Below, one piece after another: positions 1 through 5,005 of a stretch of DNA of 5,005 nucleotides. The notes below the pieces were generated by a model. That model did not search any database, was not told the origin of the DNA, and was given only the letters and a program-made list of their open reading frames with translations. Both the position numbers and the translations under genes were made by a program. How positions within the stretch are numbered: position 1 is the stretch's first letter; each line of letters starts with the position of its first letter. The DNA comes from Fidelibacterota bacterium (GTDB lineage Bacteria > Marinisomatota > Marinisomatia > Marinisomatales > TCS56): contig DAOWAH010000151.1 of NCBI GenBank assembly GCA_030634675.1, positions 1 to 5,005 of the forward strand. The letters run 5' to 3'.

Positions 1-2014
1 ATTTGACTTCACCGCAGCGCAGCATTTTGGCGCCAAAATAAGGATTATTCACCTTTTTAACAGTCTGGAGCCAGTAGGCGCCGGTATTATCGAAAGCCAT
101 CGGACAAAATAGCTCGTAGTAGATCTGCTCCCCGCCATGACCGAAACTTTTTTCCAGCTTAATAATAATTGCGCTAACCTGTTCGAAAGCCTGTCGGGCG
201 GCGGTAAAATCAGACCAGTGGCGCGCATGCTCGGTGGCGGCCAGTAAATCCTGCTGGGATTTCTGCCAGAATTCCAAGGCTGCTCCAGAAAGACCGGTCT
301 TGGCAGCGGTGACGGCTCCCGCCACCTGATTGATAGTGAACAGGGCAGCTTTGGCCTGGTTCAGATCATCGTCGACCAGAACTTTTGCAGCTTCGAAATA
401 AGCCTTGAACAATTGGTCGACTGTCTCTTGGTAAGCGCCCCCGGCCTCGAATTTTTGTAGTTGGGTAGTTGTGGTTGGTTGCTTCTGAACCGGTCTGACC
501 GCAGCCCCACCCCCATGTTGTTCATGACCGGTCATTGCCACTCCACCTTCCGGATTCATCATGCTGGGCTTGGCGGCGATCTGCATGGCGCTGTCAATCT
601 TGAAATTGCCGTTCGTGACAACTTCTTCACCAACCGCTAATCCTGACAGGACGATGTAATTATCGCCGGCCCGGGGACCCAGGACCACTTCCCGGCTCAC
701 AAATGTTGGTTCTTCCCGGTCAGGAAGTTTCACATAGACCAAAGCTCGTTTTCCCGTTTTCAGTACGGCACTAACCGGTACTAATAGGGGTTGCCGATCT
801 GATTTCGATACACTAACAATTCCAAGTTTTTCGGCCGGCACCAGATCCATGCCACAGACATCGCACTGACCGGGACCATCTTTTACAACTTCCGGGTGCA
901 TTGGACCAATCCATTTTCCGGCAAGCTGGTTATTTACTGCCTGTCCATCGATATCAAGAAGTGCCTCAACCTTAGCTCGTATAAACATGCCCGGTTTTAA
1001 TTTATAATCTTCATTCAGTAGATTGATTCTAATTTGTACAGTCCTGGTTTTTGGGTTCAGAATCGGATCGATAAAAGCAATCCGGCCTTTAAAGGATTCG
1101 CCCGGCAGCGCCTCGGCGGTGAATTCCACTTCCTGTCCGAATCGCAACCAGGGCAGGTCTGATTCATAAGCATCAAGTATTACCCAGACCCGGCTCAAAT
1201 CGGCTATTGTATAAATTGGCGATCCGGTTTTTACGTAGCGCCCTTCGATGGCGTTTTTATGGATCACAATTCCGGATAAGGGGCTGTAAATTGTTAATCG
1301 ATCTTCCGGTGTCCCGCGCTTTTCAATTTCCGCGATTTGTTTTCCAGTAATTCCCATCAGGGACATTTTTTCCCGGGCTGCGTCCAAAGTAATCTGTGCT
1401 GCCGTGGCGGCAAATCCCTGACTTCCATTGTTGACCGACTTGAGAGCCTGGATTAATTCTTCCTGAGCGGCGTATAATTCTGGGCTGTAAATATCAACCA
1501 GATGGTCACCATCCGTTACGGTTATCCCGGTATAATCCACGTAGAGCCGCTCCAAGCGACCGGGTACCCAGGCTGTTATCGTTTTGACTCGTGTCTCATC
1601 ATATTCTACTTTTCCGGATAACAGGACTTCTGACCTTGCGAGTCCGCGACCAACGATGCCGGTCGCAATTTTGGCCAGTTCAATTGCCCCTGGCGATAAC
1701 TTAAGCTCCCGAGGACCTACATCGTCAGTACCCGAATCCATAGGTATCAGATCCATGAAGCAGATCGGGCACTGTCCCGATTCCGGCAATTTGATCTGAG
1801 GATGCATTGAACAGGTCCACCATTCCGCCTCACTTTTATGCTCATGGGCTTCAACAGCTAGTCTGGAGGCAGGTTCACTTGTCCCCCCACCGCGAATTAA
1901 GAGCCCGCCGATAAAGGCAATTCCGATTATTATCCAGGTAAATTTTGTCAATGATTTCAGATATGTTAAAATCACATCAGTGTATTTCTTTATTAAATCA
2001 ATTAGTTTGTTCAT
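1..2014 (-). CDS. CusB-type RND efflux periplasmic adaptor with two heavy-metal-binding domains and DUF3347 (3' end cut by window)
   Basis: Periplasmic membrane-fusion subunit of a heavy-metal (probably Cu(I)/Ag(I)) RND efflux complex, linking the inner-membrane pump to the TolC channel. I translated 671 codons from ATG 2014; the frame stays open to the window edge. Seen in order: one N-terminal membrane anchor (about 26-40, no lipobox); heavy-metal-binding module 1 (66-92, WTCSMHP...CPICFMDL); first lipoyl half and alpha-hairpin (about 143-235); second lipoyl half (about 243-278, YSPLSGIV); beta-barrel (to about 356); module 2 (368-393, GPMHPE...CDVCGMDL); membrane-proximal domain (about 405-482); a Met/His-containing linker (484-503); DUF3347 (about 527 on), ending CPMAFDN...NPYFGAKMLRCGEVK. 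DUF3347 proteins usually stop soon after this motif, so only a few residues should be missing. The start overlaps the channel stop (ATGA 2014-2011), with GGGAG six bases upstream. The family assignment is firm; the exact metal is inferred from family resemblance. Confidence 0.95.
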   Translation of the reverse strand, partial: MNKLIDLIKKYTDVILTYLKSLTKFTWIIIGIAFIGGLLIRGGGTSEPASRLAVEAHEHKSEAEWWTCSMHPQIKLPESGQCPICFMDLIPMDSGTDDVGPRELKLSPGAIELAKIATGIVGRGLARSEVLLSGKVEYDETRVKTITAWVPGRLERLYVDYTGITVTDGDHLVDIYSPELYAAQEELIQALKSVNNGSQGFAATAAQITLDAAREKMSLMGITGKQIAEIEKRGTPEDRLTIYSPLSGIVIHKNAIEGRYVKTGSPIYTIADLSRVWVILDAYESDLPWLRFGQEVEFTAEALPGESFKGRIAFIDPILNPKTRTVQIRINLLNEDYKLKPGMFIRAKVEALLDIDGQAVNNQLAGKWIGPMHPEVVKDGPGQCDVCGMDLVPAEKLGIVSVSKSDRQPLLVPVSAVLKTGKRALVYVKLPDREEPTFVSREVVLGPRAGDNYIVLSGLAVGEEVVTNGNFKIDSAMQIAAKPSMMNPEGGVAMTGHEQHGGGAAVRPVQKQPTTTTQLQKFEAGGAYQETVDQLFKAYFEAAKVLVDDDLNQAKAALFTINQVAGAVTAAKTGLSGAALEFWQKSQQDLLAATEHARHWSDFTAARQAFEQVSAIIIKLEKSFGHGGEQIYYELFCPMAFDNTGAYWLQTVKKVNNPYFGAKMLRCGEVK

Positions 2015-3360
2015 AATTCTCTCCCAGCCAGGTATTCCAGCCTGGCGTATGCTTTTTGGTATTGAACTAAAGATCGTTCACTTTCCAATAAAAATTGTAG
2101 ATACCGTCGTTGTGCATCCACCAGATTCAAAAAATCCAACTTCTCAGAAATGTAGGCCGCCTCGGTGGCGCGTAATGATTCAATACTTTTTGGTATTAAT
2201 CTTTGTGAGTATAAATTGATTTTCCGTTGCGCGTCTTCCAGCTCAAACCAGATCTGCTCGAGTTCGGCCGTCAATTTGTTTTCCAGGTTCGCTAAAGCTG
2301 CTTCCGACGCGCGTTGTTGATAGCGGGCAGCTCTAACCTGGCTGCGGTTTTTCTTTACCCAAATAGGCAGGTTGAGTGATACCATAAATACCAGGGGATC
2401 CTTACCGCTTTCAGCCACTGCAGTGCCATTCATCGATTTATCACCAGTGCCGATATAGTCGAAGCCGACTCCCAGATCGGGGTAATAATTCAGCTTGGCG
2501 CGCCGAATGCCAGTTGTGCTCAGTTCTTCTTTGAGTCCGGCGATAAGGTAACGCGGATTTGAATCAAAAATGCTCTTTTGGATTTCCAACAATTCCGGTA
2601 ATCCGGTGACTTCAGGTAGTGAGTCCGGAATCACAATTTCAGTCAATTCCGCATCATTCAGAAGCGTTCGGAATTTTTCAAGCAGTGGTGTGCGCCGGGC
2701 TTCCAGCGTCGAGCGGTCGTCTTCCAATTTGATCAACTCAATTTGGGTTTTGATCAAATCCGGGTGACCGGCGCGGGCGGTCTTGTATTTATTTCGCACG
2801 ACCTGTTCCCAGTTACGGACCAGCTCAATATTCTGGTTAGTTATATTGATTGATCGTTGCAGGAAATAGTAATCGTAATACAGCGCCGATAGATTATAGG
2901 TTAACGTGTTGATTACCTCCTGTAGTTGCTCGAACCGGATTTCCGCCTGCAAGGTTTGCAGGGTTCCATTCAGCTTCAACTTACCAAACCAGGGAATCAT
3001 CTGGGTCAGCCCGATTTTAAATTCCTGGGGACCAACCGCTGTTTCCACATTTGTAAGGAAGTATCCGAAGTTTAGACTTGGATTAGGCAATCCCCGGGCA
3101 ACGGCGATTTTTTCGATCTCGGCCTGCCAGCGAGCATAGGCGCTATGCACACTGGGATTATTATACAGACTGGCTTGAATATAATCGGATATGCCGGGTT
3201 TAACGGGAATATCAAACTTAGTTTCTGCCAAATAACCGGATCGAACTTCTGCCGGTAAATCTGACGCACCACGATTTTGGTTGGCTTTAACCGAGGTGAT
3301 TAAAAGTGTGGTCAGTAGACCCGCGAAAACTATTTTCAAAAAATATGCTGATAATTTCAA
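2011..3360 (-). CDS. TolC-family outer-membrane efflux channel (CusC-like)
   Basis: Outer-membrane channel of the tripartite metal-efflux system, through which substrate leaves the periplasm. The frame is open from TTG 3378 (455 residues), but I place the start at TTG 3360 (449 residues). AGGAG (3372-3368) lies seven bases before that codon and would fall inside the longer version, and the shorter protein begins directly with a clean signal peptide (MKLSAYFLK, a hydrophobic stretch, then SVKA/N cleavage near residue 27). No ATG is available nearby. No cysteine follows the signal peptide, so this is not a lipoprotein, unlike E. coli CusC. Two outer-membrane-efflux repeats are evident: the first begins near YIQASLYNNPSV (about 60-72) and includes VETAVGPQ (105-112) and PWFGK (123-127), motifs typical of channels paired with metal RND systems; the second covers the C-terminal half, ending in the helix DAQRRYLQFLLESERSLVQY. 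The length is normal for the family. It is co-transcribed with the adaptor gene. Confidence 0.94.
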   Translation of the reverse strand: MKLSAYFLKIVFAGLLTTLLITSVKANQNRGASDLPAEVRSGYLAETKFDIPVKPGISDYIQASLYNNPSVHSAYARWQAEIEKIAVARGLPNPSLNFGYFLTNVETAVGPQEFKIGLTQMIPWFGKLKLNGTLQTLQAEIRFEQLQEVINTLTYNLSALYYDYYFLQRSINITNQNIELVRNWEQVVRNKYKTARAGHPDLIKTQIELIKLEDDRSTLEARRTPLLEKFRTLLNDAELTEIVIPDSLPEVTGLPELLEIQKSIFDSNPRYLIAGLKEELSTTGIRRAKLNYYPDLGVGFDYIGTGDKSMNGTAVAESGKDPLVFMVSLNLPIWVKKNRSQVRAARYQQRASEAALANLENKLTAELEQIWFELEDAQRKINLYSQRLIPKSIESLRATEAAYISEKLDFLNLVDAQRRYLQFLLESERSLVQYQKAYARLEYLAGREL

Positions 3361-3432
3361 AATAAAACTCCTGTTCAAACCACTAAATATACGTACTTAC
3401 CCCGACACGAATTGAAACCGTAGCAGGGGAAA

Positions 3433-3470
3433 ATCCGGATTGTTAACATCCGGATAGAACAGGAGGTTCT
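3433..3470 (-). promoter_or_regulatory. two adjacent hairpins between the Cys-rich gene and the channel gene
   Basis: Directly visible: ATCCGGAT at 3433-3440 and again at 3448-3455. The octamer is self-complementary, so the copies can form an 8-bp stem with a 7-base loop. Immediately beside it AGAAC (3456-3460) and GTTCT (3466-3470) form a 5-bp stem around AGGAG; this second arm overlaps the stop codon of the Cys-rich gene (3471-3469). Read on the minus strand the larger stem is followed by TTTTCCCC, a poor U-tract. It could be a weak terminator or attenuator, or an mRNA processing or stability element setting the ratio of the first gene to the channel and adaptor. The structure is seen; the function is inferred. 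Confidence 0.4.
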
Positions 3471-3825
3471 ATATCAGAAGGGGGAAAAGAAAAGAAGGGG
3501 GTGGCTCGAGAGCAATGGTCTGATCAAATTTGGATTGATAAAAATATTGCTCCGAAATCCGGGCGGTGGGTATTTCGTGGATCGCGATAATAGTAATATC
3601 AACCTGCTGCTCTACTTTATTCACCGGTACCAACACCAAAGGAACCAACAACGGCTTTTCGCAGGCTGTCATGGCGGATTCACAACTCACCATCTTGATT
3701 ATTTGGCAGCAACTGATCTCAGGTTGGCAGCAGGTCTTGTCACAATCATCAAATTGGACGAACGGTAAAACGTTCGAGCTCAACACGACGAAAGTTATAA
3801 TGATGGATGTTGCGTTCTTTAGCAT
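3469..3825 (-). CDS. small exported cysteine-rich protein, possible periplasmic metal-binding accessory
   Basis: I do not recognise the family. The 118-residue product has a basic start (MLKN) and a hydrophobic segment (about 5-23) like a signal peptide. A dense cysteine block follows: C28, C32, C33, C39, C40, C48 and C55 (spacing C-x3-CC-x5-CC-x7-C-x6-C), with Met45 and Met52 inside it. There are no cysteines elsewhere. A valine/leucine-rich middle leads to a C-terminal tail rich in proline and hydrophobics (EPPPSFLFPLLI). As first gene upstream of a Cus-type channel and adaptor on the same strand, it fits an exported thiol-rich metal-binding or sensing protein; that is inference from composition and position. 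ATG 3825 is the natural start because the signal peptide begins there, although I see no clear Shine-Dalgarno before it. The opposite strand also has open frames here (3535-3768, 3566-3847), but they lack a signal peptide and sensible context, so I treat them as shadows. Confidence 0.72.
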   Translation of the reverse strand: MLKNATSIIITFVVLSSNVLPFVQFDDCDKTCCQPEISCCQIIKMVSCESAMTACEKPLLVPLVLVPVNKVEQQVDITIIAIHEIPTARISEQYFYQSKFDQTIALEPPPSFLFPLLI

Positions 3826-3870
3826 TGTTTCAAATAGTACAATATGAATGTTACAAAAGTTCCTGATTAA

Positions 3871-3972
3871 TTGAAATCGTTAATTCACAAGGAAGATTAT
3901 GGATTTCAGGATAAAATAGACTGGGCTAAATTTGATCAGCAATCCATCTGGATAATTGAAGATGAATCATAA
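3871..3972 (+). other. short orphan reading frame (33 codons) in the divergent intergenic region, possible gene remnant
   Basis: A frame opens right after a TAA (3868-3870) at TTG 3871 and runs to TAA 3970-3972. Its translation includes EDYGFQDKIDWAKF and then QQSIWIIEDES. The balanced, acidic, tryptophan-containing composition looks more like the C-terminal end of a soluble protein than random AT-rich spacer. There is no Shine-Dalgarno before the TTG and no ATG in the frame, so it is unlikely to be translated as it stands. It could be the degraded tail of a lost gene, the 3' end of a frameshifted one, or chance. It ends 23 bases before the CoA-transferase start. I recognise no family. Confidence 0.2.
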
Positions 3973-3984
3973 TTTTTTATTAAC

Positions 3985-3988
3985 GGAG
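3985..3988 (+). promoter_or_regulatory. ribosome binding site of the CoA-transferase subunit A gene
   Basis: GGAG sits seven bases upstream of ATG 3996. It supports that codon as the start and defines the 5' end of the plus-strand operon. Confidence 0.6.
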
Positions 3989-3995
3989 TATTCGC

Positions 3996-4973
3996 ATGAA
4001 AATATTGGCCAGCGGTAAAGGCGATCTGATCCAGCCACCGGATATGGATGCCTTTCGGGAATGGAACCGCACCCGGAAATCAAAGGCGTTGATTGATAAA
4101 GTGATGACCGAGCAGGAAGCCGTTTCGCGTTTCCTAAAGGATAGGGATTACATCGGTATTGAATTATACGGCACTGTCCGGGCACCCATGTCCTTAGTGC
4201 GTGAGATTATCCGCCGGGGATACAAAGAATTGAAATGCGCCGGTCAGGGGGTTTATGAATCCGATTTGCTGGCAGCCGCCAACACTGTCCGAGAATTGGA
4301 TTGGACTTACATCGGGTTCGAAGTTTACGGGCTTTCAGCCAGCGCTCGCCGGGCTGTGGAGGGTGGTTCTGTGAAAAAGGTGGTGGAATGGTCGAACGCA
4401 GCATTAACCTGGCGCTTCAAAGCCGCCGCCATGGGCGTGCCGTTCCTGCCAACCCGGGTCATGCTGGGGACCGACACATTCAATTTCAGCGCCGCTAAAG
4501 TAGCCGAATGTCCTTTCACCGGGATGAAACTGGCACTGTTGCCAGCCTTGATTCTCGATGTGGGCTTCATCCATGTGCACCGGGCTGATAAATATGGTAA
4601 CGCCCAGATTGATGGAATATCCGGGTTTGCCGCCGAAATGGCACGGGCTTCCAAGCGCCTGATCATTTCCGCCGAAGAAATTGTGGATGAAGAAATTACT
4701 CGCCAGCACCCGGACCGGACGATAATTCCCTATTACCTTGTGGACGCGGTGGTAGAAGCGCCTTTTGGCGCTCATCCTGGTGAAATGAGCTATTGCTATG
4801 AAAGGGATGAGAAACATATCAAGGATTATGTCAGCGCATCCAAGGATATCGAGCGGGTGCAAACCTATCTCGATAAATGGATTTACAGCATACAAAATCA
4901 TGCTGATTATTTAAAACTGGTTGGCGCTGATACGCTAAACTGCTTGAAACTTGAAAAAGGAGGTGGCGAATGA
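3996..4973 (+). CDS. family I CoA-transferase, subunit A (glutaconate CoA-transferase/IpdA-like)
   Basis: Alpha subunit of a cytoplasmic heteromeric family I CoA-transferase. The 325-residue length matches GctA-type subunits (about 320). Motifs seen that are typical of this group: GTVRAPMSLVREIIRRG (59-75) in the N-terminal Rossmann-like part; EWSNAALTWRFKAAAMGVPF (131-150) leading into LPTRVMLGTD (151-160), with E131 a possible active-site acid if the protein is IpdA-like; and the strongly conserved stretch DVGFIHVHRADKYGNAQIDG (188-207). The C-terminal part includes DAVVEAPFGAHPGEM (250-264). Known relatives move CoA between glutaconate or other dicarboxylates and acetyl-CoA; the IpdAB branch instead hydrolyses a ring-cleavage CoA intermediate in sterol degradation. 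Which reaction applies cannot be told from subunit A alone. ATG 3996 follows a GGAG at good spacing. The gene ends in an ATGA overlap with the next gene, so the subunits should be translationally coupled. Confidence 0.93.
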   Translation: MKILASGKGDLIQPPDMDAFREWNRTRKSKALIDKVMTEQEAVSRFLKDRDYIGIELYGTVRAPMSLVREIIRRGYKELKCAGQGVYESDLLAAANTVRELDWTYIGFEVYGLSASARRAVEGGSVKKVVEWSNAALTWRFKAAAMGVPFLPTRVMLGTDTFNFSAAKVAECPFTGMKLALLPALILDVGFIHVHRADKYGNAQIDGISGFAAEMARASKRLIISAEEIVDEEITRQHPDRTIIPYYLVDAVVEAPFGAHPGEMSYCYERDEKHIKDYVSASKDIERVQTYLDKWIYSIQNHADYLKLVGADTLNCLKLEKGGGE

Positions 4974-5005
4974 GCGAAGCACGCTATAATCCATCCGAAT
5001 TACTC
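4970..5005 (+). CDS. probable CoA-transferase subunit B (first 12 codons only)
   Basis: ATG 4970 overlaps the stop of the subunit A gene (ATGA 4970-4973). It is preceded by a near-perfect Shine-Dalgarno, AAAGGAGGT (4956-4964), five bases away. The twelve visible codons read MSEARYNPSELL, and a Tyr-x-Pro-x-Glu-Leu start is common in GctB/IpdB-type beta subunits. Position directly behind subunit A makes this the expected partner, which in glutaconate CoA-transferase carries the catalytic glutamate that forms the CoA-thioester intermediate. The rest lies beyond the window, so the assignment rests mainly on context. Confidence 0.8.
   Translation, partial: MSEARYNPSELL

Noticed and set aside
1584..1799. 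A 71-codon plus-strand frame within the adaptor gene
   Set aside because: It is antisense to the region from the first heavy-metal-binding module into the adaptor domain and has no coding character of its own.
3072..3272. A 66-codon minus-strand frame inside the channel gene
   Set aside because: It is an alternate-frame shadow of the TolC-family coding sequence on the same strand; no separate ribosome site or motif.
3535..3847. Overlapping plus-strand frames (77 and 93 codons) opposite the Cys-rich gene
   Set aside because: They are antisense to a frame with a signal peptide and clustered cysteines, have no ribosome site or recognisable motif, and do not fit either operon.
3871..3900. Possible sigma70 promoter TTGAAA - 18 bases - GATTAT for the CoA-transferase operon
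   Set aside because: The -35 is good but the -10 matches only four of six positions and the spacer is on the long side; in an AT-rich spacer this is expected by chance, so it is not listed as a feature.
3956..3983. TTGAAG - 16 bases - TATTAA as a promoter immediately before subunit A
   Set aside because: The -10 would lie two bases before the ribosome binding site, so the transcript would begin too late to include it.
4404..4901. A 165-codon minus-strand frame inside the CoA-transferase subunit A gene
   Set aside because: It is a shadow of a confidently assigned gene with strongly conserved family motifs; the antisense product has no recognisable features.

Overview
The window holds two divergent gene clusters from a diderm (Gram-negative-type) bacterium. 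The left two thirds (1 to 3825) is a minus-strand metal-efflux operon of the Cus type (Cu(I)/Ag(I)). The right end (3996 to 5005) is a plus-strand operon for a two-subunit family I CoA-transferase. A 170-base divergent intergenic region separates them. Base composition looks moderate (mid-to-high 40s %GC by eye), and ATG and TTG starts are used with good GGAG-type ribosome binding sites. The species cannot be named from the sequence. The combination of a heavy-metal-binding-domain adaptor, a C-terminal DUF3347 domain and a VETxVGPQ/PWFGK-type TolC protein is typical of environmental Gram-negatives such as the Bacteroidota/Calditrichota/Zixibacteria-like lineages. That placement is an inference only.

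Minus-strand operon, in transcription order: (1) a 118-residue exported protein with seven cysteines packed into 28 residues, of no family I recognise; (2) a roughly 110-base gap with two adjacent small hairpins; (3) a TolC/CusC-type outer-membrane channel, most likely starting at a TTG codon; (4) a CusB-type periplasmic adaptor overlapping the channel gene by ATGA and running off the left edge with only its last few residues missing. The adaptor carries two heavy-metal-binding (MHP...CxxC-type) modules and a C-terminal DUF3347 domain. The CusA-type RND pump expected to complete the tripartite system is not in the window and would lie beyond position 1. Together the proteins would take metal ions from the periplasm or inner membrane and move them out through the outer membrane, and the Cys-rich protein is plausibly a periplasmic metal-binding accessory.

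Plus-strand operon: a complete subunit A (325 residues, GctA/IpdA-like) overlaps by ATGA with the first 12 codons of a probable subunit B. These would transfer CoA between, or hydrolyse, acyl-CoA substrates in organic-acid or ring-degradation metabolism. Nothing in the sequence links this cluster functionally to metal efflux.

No tRNA, rRNA, CRISPR array, insertion sequence or phage feature was seen. The points most worth a second look are the Cys-rich leader gene, the doubled metal-binding module of the adaptor (one copy lacking its first cysteine), the hairpin pair before the channel gene, and a short orphan reading frame in the divergent intergenic region that may be a gene remnant.
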